NCBI RefSeq assembly: GCF_013623835.1
Contig: NZ_JABKDE010000001.1
Coordinates: forward strand, 310,001 to 374,000
DNA: 64,000 bases
Reading direction: 5' to 3'
DNA from: Brevibacterium oceani
GTDB lineage: Bacteria > Actinomycetota > Actinomycetes > Actinomycetales > Brevibacteriaceae
Position numbers and translations under genes: made by a program. Positions 16,801 through 24,042 of this stretch are shown piece after piece (position 1 is the first letter of the stretch; each line of letters begins with the position of its first letter). The notes below the pieces were generated by a model, which had not been told where the DNA came from, did not search any database, and was given only the letters and a program-made list of their open reading frames with translations.

Positions 16801-18863
16801 ACACCTCGGTGCAGCGGATCTCCACGCAGGCACCCGAACTGCTCACCACCCTGGCCCCGGTGTGGATGGGCAGCCCGTACACGGTGCCCGAACTTTTCTC
16901 CGCCCTGCCGCTCTTCGACGCCGTGGTCATCGCCGACGCCGGCCGCCTCTCGGTCGCCGACGTCGTCCCCGGGATCACGCGCGCCCGCCAGATCATCTCC
17001 CTCGGCGACTCCCGGCTGCTGGGTCCGCGCCCGTTCTCGATCGCGGTCGATCGGTTCGGGATGGACGATGGGAATCATCCGGACTCGGTGCAAGACCGCC
17101 TCGGCGAGTTCCTGCCGCGGATGCGGCTGTCGAACTCCTACCGGCTCTCACCGGTGGGACTGATCGACCTGGCCAATCGGCACTTCTACGATTCGACGAT
17201 CTCGACGCTGCCGACGGCGCACACGGGCGAGGGCAGCGGCCTCGAATTCTCCTACGTCGCCGACGGCCGCGGCCCCACCGACATCGGAACCGGCCGGGTC
17301 GAGAGCCCCGACGCCGAGGTCAAACGCGTCGTCGAACTCGTGCTCAAGCACGCGCGGAACCGGTCGCGGGAGTCCTTGGCCGTCGTCGCGCTCACCCCGC
17401 ACCACGCTCAGCGGGTGGCCACCGCGATCTCGCGGGCGATGAAGGACCTGCCCTATGTCGCGGCGTTCTTCAGCGACTCGTCGAAGGAGCCCTTCGTCGT
17501 CACCGACGCCGAACGCGTTCAGGGCATGTCCCGCGACGCCGTGATCTTCACGCTCGGCTACGGGCGCACCGTCCACGGCCGGGTCATCCACGACTTCGGT
17601 CCGCTCTCGGGACCTGACGGGCGGAGGATCCTCGCGGCGACGATGACGCGTGCCCGGAAGCGACTGACCGTGGTCTCGAGCATCGAGGCCGAGGACTTCG
17701 ATCAGCACAAACTCAGTGGGGGAGCGGTCCTGCTGCCGCGGCTGCTCGAAGAGGTCGCCGCCGGCGGCGTCAGCCAGCCCGGACCGCACGGAGAGATCTA
17801 CGATCCGCTGATGGGCGATATCGCCGATCGGCTGCTCCAGCTCGGCGTCGTCGCCCACGAACACTACAACGGCATCGATCTGGCCGTGGCGAACTCGACC
17901 GAGGACGAGCACGGGATGATCATCGCCGTCGCTGGTGACGGTCCCGAATATGCCTCGATGCGCAGCCTGCGCCAACGCGATCGAGTGCTGCCCGAGCAGC
18001 TGACCCGCCGCGGTTGGAAGTTCATGCGAGTGTGGTCGACGGATGCGTTCGTCGACCCGCAGTCGGAGACCGAGAAGATCTTCGAAGCCTGGCGCTCCAC
18101 CGTCGAGACGATGAGCCCCCAGGCCGTGCTCAATGCCGCACGCGCCGCTTCCGTGGTCGTCGGACGTACGGGCAGCCGCCCTAAGCTCGTGCCCGGACTG
18201 CCGATGCACAAGTACACCGCCGAAGGCCTCGACCAGATGACCGACTGGATCCAGTCCGATGCTGTCGTGCGCGGCGATGGGGAGATCAAGGACCTCCTGC
18301 GCACAGCACTGGCTCAGAAGGGCAGCTCGACGCGCGGAGACTCGCAGCTGCAGGCCGCCGTCGACCGCTATCGTGAGCGTCACGCTCAGGCGAAGAAGGT
18401 CACCGGCTCCGAGGTGTTCATCCCGCGGTCCGGTTCGGCCGGACCCGTCGAGGACGAGATCCTGCCGACCTTCGACACCGGCAAGATCCGTGCCGATGAG
18501 CTCCGATCCGCCGGGCTAGTCCGAACTGCGAGCAACGACCAGGTCGCCGAGGCAGCCGATGAGTCGGACTCGGGTCCCGACGGTGGGGCGGACTCCCCTG
18601 ACGAGGCTGGGTCGGGTGCTGCGGATGACGTCGCGACGTCGGACTCGGCAGATGGCGTGGCGAAGTCGGGCCCTGCGACAGGGTCGGACTCCGCGGCTGG
18701 GTCGGATGTGTCGGGTGCGGGCGCTGAGTCGAGGTCGGCTTCGGTCGTTGGCTCTGAGTCGAACTCGGCAGACGCGAAGCCGGTCGAGGCGAAGTCGGAT
18801 GCCGACGAGGCGGAGAAGCGCAGCTCCGAATCGGCGACGGAGCCGAAGACCGACGATGCCTGA
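13848..18863 (+). CDS. giant DUF4011/degenerate SF1-helicase/endonuclease-like fusion (1671 aa)
   Basis: Domains in order: DUF4011-like region (about residues 85-235, HITLVPRGSRVEDFEIVLGN and FANIANPFSTDY); an acidic Ala/Asp/Ser-rich linker (about 240-460); an AAA_11/AAA_12-type helicase region (about 480-1290); and a Vsr-like/MTES_1575 endonuclease-like region (about 1310-1440, GIDLAVANSTED, AVAGDGPEY, RQRDRVLPEQL, RVWSTDAF). A second disordered tail ends the protein. Walker A reads PPGTGATQ (492-501), with Ala499 instead of Lys, and the Walker B position reads VIADAG rather than DE. The later motifs VQGMSRDAVIFTLGYG and TMTRARKRLTVVSS are preserved. ATP hydrolysis is therefore doubtful. Related fusions occur in defence or repair settings, but the neighbourhood here is core-like. 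It is followed by a small gene overlapping its stop. Confidence 0.82.
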   Translation: MSDSVADEQFPELGEVFAEWKKQAAHLGGRDTMLHFRDSRDGSIDLSGAHPSGLAQLLAGRATRLSSLIRDHDILADARRRAKSIRSKAEQLDNERGIRTAHLAIGFASWTEKDAKFKFNAPVVMRHITLVPRGSRVEDFEIVLGNEITINPALVHHLSEEYDLEVPVDDWIEATGGPHGFDPSPALDRLRDLAQDVPGLRINHRLIISTFANIANPFSTDYLPTQHPVLRALAGDEDVRAALGGPSYVPQPAGSRDAKAEGTREEKAAAAGTAKEAYEAKAAKSPVDEGKLARTKAFDKASDAEPTSSTAAEAGVDAKTDADAEKAAEAAGDGTLSEGAVAGDKADKDASAPNDKSSSTGSSATGDDEEEYGQPTVPITDEPLTDEPLTGSASEAEAAEAKADPSAGTDVATEADAEPEAPGESEAPGASESSDESEPESAGEDVVPAALKEPITPLPDRKPQEEFLVIDVDGDQQAVVDAAVSGHSVVVDTPPGTGATQVAVAVATTLAHTGKSVLFLAQTSDALDDFSSRLGEVGLGDFAVDTREGSEHIRKQLIGLIASAEKSERPDLSTLLSDLNEQRATLADHVSSLHRRREPWDVSVYETMQHLAELTSGDDSPQTPVRFDDDILGASDDRRSVLRGKLGELASLGAFTLDVEDTVWFGADLKSVEEAEAARTVAERIGRTIPDLVAATEPVLQKAKLNPRRNVDDWARAIRVLMRVRKTLDSFAPDIYDHRLDDLIAATGTAEYRADAGVEMGMMQRRRLKKSAQEFLRPGAEVDDLHASLIDVRAQRVILTDLAGHDGRPQIPRGVLEADEILQSVEADMAKLSPILESTPDGGDLGSMLIEELQARAEAMGRDSENLAELPERSRLQRELDAEGLGDLMTDLRRRKVDDSLVGPEFDLAYWASVLQTMAGEDPAIGRHDGAALHQVAEDFRENDRAFVAAGASRLRFNHAQAWKRGIDADPISAGVIKQELLSKHTSVQRISTQAPELLTTLAPVWMGSPYTVPELFSALPLFDAVVIADAGRLSVADVVPGITRARQIISLGDSRLLGPRPFSIAVDRFGMDDGNHPDSVQDRLGEFLPRMRLSNSYRLSPVGLIDLANRHFYDSTISTLPTAHTGEGSGLEFSYVADGRGPTDIGTGRVESPDAEVKRVVELVLKHARNRSRESLAVVALTPHHAQRVATAISRAMKDLPYVAAFFSDSSKEPFVVTDAERVQGMSRDAVIFTLGYGRTVHGRVIHDFGPLSGPDGRRILAATMTRARKRLTVVSSIEAEDFDQHKLSGGAVLLPRLLEEVAAGGVSQPGPHGEIYDPLMGDIADRLLQLGVVAHEHYNGIDLAVANSTEDEHGMIIAVAGDGPEYASMRSLRQRDRVLPEQLTRRGWKFMRVWSTDAFVDPQSETEKIFEAWRSTVETMSPQAVLNAARAASVVVGRTGSRPKLVPGLPMHKYTAEGLDQMTDWIQSDAVVRGDGEIKDLLRTALAQKGSSTRGDSQLQAAVDRYRERHAQAKKVTGSEVFIPRSGSAGPVEDEILPTFDTGKIRADELRSAGLVRTASNDQVAEAADESDSGPDGGADSPDEAGSGAADDVATSDSADGVAKSGPATGSDSAAGSDVSGAGAESRSASVVGSESNSADAKPVEAKSDADEAEKRSSESATEPKTDDA

Positions 18864-19209
18864 ACAGCCGGACGAGACTGTTCCCCGCGACGGGGATCAG
18901 CAGTCCGAGGTCGAGCAGAATCGCACATCCGAAGTCGAGCAGAATCGCGCGGCCGAGGTCGAGCGGGAGCGTGAGCCCGAGGCAGAACCGGCAGCCGAGG
19001 CCGCCGGTTCCGCGGATCCCGGCCTGCCGAAAGCTCACGGCGACGCGACCGAAACCGACTCCGACGCGAGCGCTGACGCGGAGCGCCGAGCACGGCTCGA
19101 AGCAGCGAAACGACGCTATCGGGCCACTCTGCGCAACGAGGCCGAGTCCGGCGGCGGAGGGTTCAGCGAGGACTATTACCGCTCGCAGAAGCCTCCGCAC
19201 TGGTCGTAA
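18856..19209 (+). CDS. small acidic partner protein of the giant fusion
   Basis: This 117-residue protein starts at ATG 18856, overlapping the end of the giant gene by eight bases, so translation is probably coupled. Residues 1-65 are a charged, repetitive Glu/Arg/Ala stretch (SEVEQNR occurs twice). The C-terminal half has a basic helix ERRARLEAAKRRYRATLRNE and ends in FSEDYYRSQKPPHWS, which looks like the conserved part. I do not recognise a named family. It may bind the upstream protein, but that is inference from the overlap. It is followed by a bidirectional terminator. Confidence 0.75.
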   Translation: MPEQPDETVPRDGDQQSEVEQNRTSEVEQNRAAEVEREREPEAEPAAEAAGSADPGLPKAHGDATETDSDASADAERRARLEAAKRRYRATLRNEAESGGGGFSEDYYRSQKPPHWS

Positions 19210-19464
19210 AGTCCTCTGATCGTACGATCCACTGACCGTCAGGTCCACGGATCGTCAGTTTCGCGGGTCGTCAGACCGGGTCGGACGCACCAAGCCTCGG
19301 CGGAATCGTCGTTCAAGCCGGCGCGCAGATGTGGAAAGGCGCAAGGGTCGAAAGGTGCGCGTCACCTTGAACGAGAGTGAACAGCAGCCGACACTGCGCC
19401 GGATGGGCCGGGTTTCGGCCCGGACAGTGCGCCGAACAGGCCCGGTAGTCGGTCCGGACATGAA

Positions 19465-19496
19465 GAAGGCCCGCTCCTTGCAGGGAGCGGGCCTTC
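19465..19496. terminator. 13-bp bidirectional hairpin terminator
   Basis: GAAGGCCCGCTCC (19465-19477) pairs perfectly with GGAGCGGGCCTTC (19484-19496) around a six-base loop, between the plus-strand small gene and minus-strand mscL. The A and T residues at the ends give weak tracts in both directions. Confidence 0.88.
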
Positions 19497-19514
19497 GCCG
19501 TGGGCGACTGGGGA

Positions 19515-19976
19515 TCAGTGTCGCGGCGGCTGGTTCGGGTCGATCGGTCCGTCGGTTGCGGGGCCCTCGGCGGGTCCGGCAGCGGCAGCGGTCTGGTTGC
19601 GCAGGATCTCGCGGATGTCGCCGAGCAGATCCTCGGCGGTCGGAGGAACTTCTTCCTCGGGGGCTCCGCGCTTACGCAGCTCGTTGAGCTTGTTCATCGG
19701 AACGATGATGATGAAGTAGACGATGGCGGCGACGATGAGGAAGTTGAGGGCCGCGGTGATGACCGCACCCAGGTCGATGGTCGTCTCCGGGACGTCCGGC
19801 TTGATCTGGAACGAAAGGGCCGGACCCTCCGCACCGCCGACAGCGGCGATGAGCGGGTTGATGATCTTGTCGGAGAAGGCGGTGACGATCGCGGTGAAGG
19901 CACCGCCGATGATGACCGCGGTGGCGAGTTCGACGACATTCCCCTGGAGAATGAAGTCTCTGAATCCCTTAAGCAT
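19515..19976 (-). CDS. mscL: large-conductance mechanosensitive channel
   Basis: This 153-residue inner-membrane channel opens under turgor to release solutes. The start is ATG 19976 (LKGFRDFILQGNVVELATAV), with AAAGGG six bases upstream; the longer open frame has no family support. TM1 is about residues 14-45, with the conserved pore motif GNVVELATAVIIGGAF; TM2 is about 66-90 (LNFLIVAAIVYFIIIVPMNK). The cytoplasmic helix LGDIREILRNQ precedes an Ala/Pro-rich tail slightly longer than in M. tuberculosis MscL. It is a single gene, convergent with the giant fusion unit, and the first of a conserved block with the SAF, FmdB and cycloligase genes. Confidence 0.96.
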   Translation of the reverse strand: MLKGFRDFILQGNVVELATAVIIGGAFTAIVTAFSDKIINPLIAAVGGAEGPALSFQIKPDVPETTIDLGAVITAALNFLIVAAIVYFIIIVPMNKLNELRKRGAPEEEVPPTAEDLLGDIREILRNQTAAAAGPAEGPATDGPIDPNQPPRH

Positions 19977-20236
19977 TAGAGAGACCCTTTCGGTGTGTTT
20001 GTTCACTGAAATGCGCTTGAGAATTACCCAATTACGTTTCAATGGTACACAGGAGTAACACAATCTCGACAGATTTCTCCGCGATTCTCGTCACGGTTCG
20101 ATCATCATCGAGCGTCTCAGGTATGTGATCAGCGGGGACACTCGCGCGGCGAGCAGGGATGCAGGCCGGTCAGCTCGGACACACGCACCGTCGCTGATGG
20201 TCGGGCGCGAGCCCTTCGGCGCCGATATCGGCTCGG

Positions 20237-20866
20237 TCAACGGGGCAGTATTGCGAAGCTAATCGGCAGTCCGGCGAATTCCGCGACCCGTCCGGCGTCC
20301 TCGGCAGAGAGGATGACCGATACAAGCTGACCTGATTCGGCGGCTATTCCCTCCGGCTTATCGACGAGCCGAGCGATCGTCACCTTTTCGACGACGACTT
20401 CGGACCCGCCGTCCGGAAGAGAGGAGAACAGGCGGATCTTCTGCCCCGGTTGCAAGAGGGCTGCCGAGGCGTCGTCGGCGAGGCGGATCGGCATGAGCAG
20501 GTCCCGGCTGCCCTCGGGCAGAGCCTGCTGGTCGAGCACGATCGATGCTGTCAGAGCCGACCCCTGCGACAGCCCCGCCGAGGTGTGTCGACCCTTCGCC
20601 TCGGCGATGGAGGTGAACGCCTTGTCGGGCACCAGGTCGGGCGGGAAGTCCTTGAGCGCAAGATCCTGTGAGGTGAGCTCGGCGCCGGGGGCGAGATCCG
20701 TCTTCGCTACGACCACGGCGGTTCCGGATTCGTTCGGGGTGAGCACCCAGACGATCAGGGCGCACGCACACGCAAGGCAGACGGCGGCGAGGATGCGCTG
20801 CGGGCGGATGCGAGACGATCGTGCCCACGTGGTCGACGTGCTTCGGAAACGCTGCAGGATGCCCAT
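20237..20866 (-). CDS. SAF-domain membrane-anchored protein (CpaB/RcpC-like)
   Basis: This 209-residue protein has a basic N-terminus, one membrane helix (about residues 26-43, ILAAVCLACACALIVWVL) and an extracytoplasmic SAF domain (about 52-115, VVVAKTDLAPGAELTSQDLA, then DLVPDKAFTSIAEAKGRHTS and GLSQGSALTASIV). The C-terminal half resembles the RcpC/CpaB fold of Flp pilus assembly proteins. No pilus genes are near. The gene sits between fmdB and mscL, an order common in Actinobacteria, so a general envelope role is more likely than pilus assembly; that is inference. The start ATG 20866 has only a weak AAGG upstream. Confidence 0.82.
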   Translation of the reverse strand: MGILQRFRSTSTTWARSSRIRPQRILAAVCLACACALIVWVLTPNESGTAVVVAKTDLAPGAELTSQDLALKDFPPDLVPDKAFTSIAEAKGRHTSAGLSQGSALTASIVLDQQALPEGSRDLLMPIRLADDASAALLQPGQKIRLFSSLPDGGSEVVVEKVTIARLVDKPEGIAAESGQLVSVILSAEDAGRVAEFAGLPISFAILPR

Positions 20867-20970
20867 GGGACGACCTTGGTGCGGCCGGGACGGTCGGGCA
20901 AGGGAGCGGACTGGGCCTGTGGACGCTGATCGCTGTCCACAGGCGATCGACGCTCAAGTGGCGGCGGGTC

Positions 20971-21303
20971 TCAGCCTGCTGCGGGGGTGCTCGCCGCCGA
21001 GGTGCCGGACGAGGAACTGGATGCGGAGGAATCCTTCGCTGACGAGGAGTTCGCGGCATCCTTCGACGATGAGTCGGAGCTCGATGAGTTCGAGGAGTTC
21101 GAGGAGCCGACGGTGCTCGAGGTGGACGACCGGGAGTCGGTTGCGTAGAAGCCCGAACCCTTGAAGCTGATGCCCACAGTGCCGAAGACCTTCTTCAGGC
21201 GACCCTGGCATTCGGGGCAGACGGTGAGCGAGTCGTCGCTGAAGTCCTGATGAATATCAAAGGCGTGACCACAGCTCTTGCAGGCATAGGAGTAAACGGG
21301 CAT
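20971..21303 (-). CDS. FmdB-family zinc ribbon protein
   Basis: This 110-residue protein starts at ATG 21303, with GAAAGG seven bases upstream (PVYSYACKSCGHAFDIHQDF). The zinc ribbon uses CKSC and CPEC, and GRLKKVFGTVGISFKGSGFY is the conserved end of the FmdB domain. The remaining 55 residues are almost only Ser with Ala, Asp and Lys, a disordered tail longer than in most relatives. The function is unknown; a regulatory or nucleic-acid role has been suggested for the family. It is in the mscL-SAF-FmdB-cycloligase gene order. Confidence 0.9.
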   Translation of the reverse strand: MPVYSYACKSCGHAFDIHQDFSDDSLTVCPECQGRLKKVFGTVGISFKGSGFYATDSRSSTSSTVGSSNSSNSSSSDSSSKDAANSSSAKDSSASSSSSGTSAASTPAAG

Positions 21304-21488
21304 TCGAGACCTTTCTTCGACGAGAAGATTATAGTGCACGCCGAGCCGTCGCCGCCGCACCGGTCCGAGATGTGCACAGGGTTATCCACACGTCAACACG
21401 TCGGAGTGGGTGCTGATTCCCCATTCTCAGTCACCAGATGAGGGTCAAAAGTGCGCGGGTGGACACGAAGGAGAGCAAGCGTCGACCG

Positions 21489-22298
21489 TCAGGCGGGATC
21501 GAAGGTGTGCAGGCCGGCCTCGGTGATGGCCGCGGGTATGCGGAGGTCCCAGTCCTCGGCGATGAGCCCGGTCAGCCCGAGTTCGGAGGCGAAGCAGACC
21601 CCGACAACCCGCGGCACGGATAGGGTCGGGGCCGATTCCCGTTCCACGCGCGATCCCCGCTCCATGCGCGGGCCCATTTCCACGCTTGAGCCCCTTTCCA
21701 TACGCGATCCCGTTTCCGCTTCCGCCTGGTTCCCGCGGTCGAGCGGTGCCACACCGTGGGGGCCGAAAGTCCGGTCGTAGAAGCCGCCGCCGTTGCCCAA
21801 ACGGGCGCCGTCGGTGCCGAACCCGAGGGCCGGGACGAAGACGAGATCCAGCCCGACCTCGGTCGTCACCAGTTCTTCCGCAGAAAAGAGCTGCGCACCG
21901 CCCTGCGGCTCTCGGATGCCCCATTTGCCCTGCGGTTCGAGAGTGCCCATCGACCCGGTGACCTCGCCGAACGCGAGCGGCTCTCCGACCTTCGTGACGA
22001 CCGGCAGGAACACTGTTCCCCCTGAGGCAAGGAAACGGTCGATGGCGGGGTCGAGATCGGGTTCCCCGGAAAGAGACGCATAGGCAAGCAGGGAACGCAC
22101 CGGGCGAGACGAGATGACCTCCCACGCAGCGTCGGCCACGGTCCGGGCGGAACCAGGCGCCACCTCGGCGGGGGAGACGCTGGTCCGACCTCCAGTCACG
22201 GTCCGGGCAGAACCGGTCGCTGCCTCGGCGCGGGCACGGTCTGCGCGAGCGGAACGGACGTGAGAACGCAGCTGCGCCTTGGAAGTCGATGAGTCCAC
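21489..22298 (-). CDS. 5-formyltetrahydrofolate cyclo-ligase
   Basis: This 269-residue enzyme converts 5-formyl-THF to 5,10-methenyl-THF with ATP. It has KAQLRSHVRSARADR at the start, PDLDPAIDRFLASGGTVFLP, and the ATP-site motif GNGGGFYDRTFG. The start is GTG 22298: a TACTCT hexamer lies seven bases upstream, consistent with a leaderless mRNA. The much longer open frame upstream overlaps galU and is spurious. Two insertions are unusual: a duplicated GSARTV segment near residue 25-60, and a repetitive stretch of about 40 residues (GSRMERGSSVEMGPRMERGS type) between the ATP motif and the C-terminal PRVVGVCFASEL. The usual length is about 190-200 residues. Confidence 0.9.
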   Translation of the reverse strand: MDSSTSKAQLRSHVRSARADRARAEAATGSARTVTGGRTSVSPAEVAPGSARTVADAAWEVISSRPVRSLLAYASLSGEPDLDPAIDRFLASGGTVFLPVVTKVGEPLAFGEVTGSMGTLEPQGKWGIREPQGGAQLFSAEELVTTEVGLDLVFVPALGFGTDGARLGNGGGFYDRTFGPHGVAPLDRGNQAEAETGSRMERGSSVEMGPRMERGSRVERESAPTLSVPRVVGVCFASELGLTGLIAEDWDLRIPAAITEAGLHTFDPA

Positions 22299-22305
22299 GT
22301 GAGTC

Positions 22306-22337
22306 AGAGTATCGGGGTGGGTCCGATTCGTTAAGAT
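22306..22337. promoter_or_regulatory. divergent leaderless promoters of cycloligase and galU
   Basis: Minus strand: TACTCT (complement of 22306-22311) lies seven bases before GTG 22298. Plus strand: TAAGAT (22332-22337) lies six bases before ATG 22344. The whole gap between start codons is 45 bases, and the region where one gene's -35 should be (for example TTAACG, complement of 22329-22334) overlaps the other's -10. Confidence 0.6.
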
Positions 22338-22343
22338 GACTTC

Positions 22344-23246
22344 ATGAGTGATGAAGTGCAGCGCACCGTTCGCAAGGCCGTGATCCCCGTCGCCGGCCTC
22401 GGAACTCGGTTCCTCCCCGCTACGAAGGCCACCCCCAAAGAGATGCTCCCCGTCGTCGACAAACCCGCGATCCAGTACGTCGTCGAAGAAGCCGTCGATG
22501 CCGGACTCCAGGACGTCCTCATGATCACCGGGCGGAACAAACGACCGCTCGAGGACCACTTCGACCGGGTCGACGGGCTCGAAGCCGCGCTCGCCCAGAA
22601 GGGCGATGACAAGAAGCTCGCCGCCGTGCGCCACCCCTCCGAACTCGCCGACATCCACTACGTCCGCCAGGGAGATCCGAAGGGCCTCGGCCACGCCGTG
22701 CTCAAGGGCCGCCAGCACGTCGGTGCCGAACCCTTCGCGGTCCTCCTCGGCGATGACCTCATCGACGAACGCAGCCCCATCCTGCCGAAGATGATCGAGG
22801 TCGCCGAGAAGACCGGCGGCAGCGTCGTCGCCCTCATGGAGGTCCCGCCCGAGGCCATCCACCTCTACGGCTGCGCGGCCGTCGAAACCACTCCCGATGA
22901 CGAGGTCGTCAAGGTCACCGGCCTCGTAGAGAAGCCCGCCACCGAGGATGCTCCCTCGAACCTTGCTGTCATCGGCCGCTATGTGCTCGCCCCGGAGATC
23001 TTCGACGTCCTCGAGACCACCGAGCCCGGCCGTGGCAACGAAATCCAGCTCACCGACGCTCTTCAGGAACTCGCCGGCGATGCCGACGGTCACGGCGTCT
23101 ACGGGGTCGTGTTCAAGGGTGCCCGGTATGACACCGGTGACAAGCTCGACTACCTCAAGGCCGTCGTGCAGATCGCGTGCGACCGTGACGACCTCGGCGA
23201 GGATCTCAAGGGATGGCTGCGCGACTTCGTCCCCACACTGGACTGA
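22344..23246 (+). CDS. galU: UTP-glucose-1-phosphate uridylyltransferase
   Basis: This 300-residue enzyme makes UDP-glucose for cell-wall and exopolysaccharide precursors. It has the nucleotide-binding N-terminus VRKAVIPVAGLGTRFLPATK followed by PKEMLPVVDKPAIQYVVEEA. Other landmarks are HYVRQGDPKGLGHAV, LLGDDLID (metal/nucleotide Asp) and GRGNEIQLTDAL. The length is normal for bacterial GalU. The mRNA is predicted to be leaderless from TAAGAT six bases before the ATG. rimJ follows after 13 bases and sepX further on. In corynebacteria a MoeA-like gene (Glp) is found in this block, but not here. Confidence 0.96.
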   Translation: MSDEVQRTVRKAVIPVAGLGTRFLPATKATPKEMLPVVDKPAIQYVVEEAVDAGLQDVLMITGRNKRPLEDHFDRVDGLEAALAQKGDDKKLAAVRHPSELADIHYVRQGDPKGLGHAVLKGRQHVGAEPFAVLLGDDLIDERSPILPKMIEVAEKTGGSVVALMEVPPEAIHLYGCAAVETTPDDEVVKVTGLVEKPATEDAPSNLAVIGRYVLAPEIFDVLETTEPGRGNEIQLTDALQELAGDADGHGVYGVVFKGARYDTGDKLDYLKAVVQIACDRDDLGEDLKGWLRDFVPTLD

Positions 23247-23259
23247 GCAGGGACGCCTG

Positions 23260-23865
23260 GTGTGGCCCGTCATCCTGACTGATCGACAGTCCGATATCGT
23301 GCTGCGACCGCTGCGCCGACGCGATGAGCAGGCGTGGCGTGAGGTTCGCCGCTTCAACCGCGACTGGCTGCGACCGTGGGATGCGACCCTGCCGGCACCC
23401 GGCCAGGAGCTGCCGGGATTCCGCACCATGGTGCGCATGCAGGACCGGCAGGCCAAACGCGGCCAGACCGTGCCCTTCGCCATCGAGGTCGGCGGGGACT
23501 TCCGCGGCCAGATCACCGTGTCCGGACTGAGCTGGGGATCCATCCTGTCCGGGCAGATCGGGTACTGGATCGACTCGCGCGTGGCCGGCCGGGGCATCAC
23601 CCCGATCGCGGTGGCGATGGCCGCCGACCACTGCTTCTTCGCTCTCGGCCTCCACCGCGTCGAGATCAACATCCGTCCGGAGAATACGGCCAGCCTGCGG
23701 GTGGTCGACAAGCTCGGCTTCCGCGACGAAGGGCTGCGCACCCGATACATGCACATCGACGGACAGTGGTGCGACCACCGCACCTTCGCGCTGCTGTCCG
23801 AAGACGTCCCGCAGGGCCTGCTCGGGGCGTATCGGCACGGCACCTCCGGAGGAGCGGCGAGCTGA
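23260..23865 (+). CDS. rimJ: RimJ/RimL-type GNAT acetyltransferase
   Basis: This 201-residue enzyme starts at GTG 23260, with CAGGGA upstream, 13 bases after galU. It has the GNAT fold: LTDRQSDIVLRPLRRRDEQA, the substrate strand PFAIEVGGDFRGQITVSGL, the acetyl-CoA loop region IDSRVAGRGITPIAVAMAAD (usual Q/RxxGxG/A, seen as RVAGRG), and RPENTASLRVVDKLGFRDEG. Family members acetylate N-termini of ribosomal proteins. The galU-rimJ-sepX order is conserved in Actinobacteria, so it is probably co-transcribed with galU. It has no signal or membrane segments. Its true substrate is unknown. Confidence 0.88.
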   Translation: MWPVILTDRQSDIVLRPLRRRDEQAWREVRRFNRDWLRPWDATLPAPGQELPGFRTMVRMQDRQAKRGQTVPFAIEVGGDFRGQITVSGLSWGSILSGQIGYWIDSRVAGRGITPIAVAMAADHCFFALGLHRVEINIRPENTASLRVVDKLGFRDEGLRTRYMHIDGQWCDHRTFALLSEDVPQGLLGAYRHGTSGGAAS

Positions 23866-24030
23866 GCCCGTGTGCGCGGCGGGGCGCGCTGAGGATCGCG
23901 TCGGTCCGGTGCGTTCGCCCGTGCCCGCGTCGGTGCGGCGCGTGCCCGCACCACCTGGGAATTCTGTGAACTTCGCACCTGTTTGACCGACACACCACCC
24001 GCGCTCACGTCTTCGCCGATGCCTGCAACT

Positions 24031-24036
24031 TAGGGT
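24031..24036 (+). promoter_or_regulatory. -10 hexamer TAGGGT of sepX (leaderless)
   Basis: TAGGGT is followed by six bases and GTG 24043, which sets the start codon and implies a leaderless transcript separate from galU-rimJ. Confidence 0.55.
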
Positions 24037-24042
24037 GGCATT

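Noticed and set aside
22330..24008. Minus-strand extension of the cycloligase frame to 839 residues
   Set aside because: The part beyond 22298 is antisense to galU and rimJ; a leaderless start at 22298 explains the gene.
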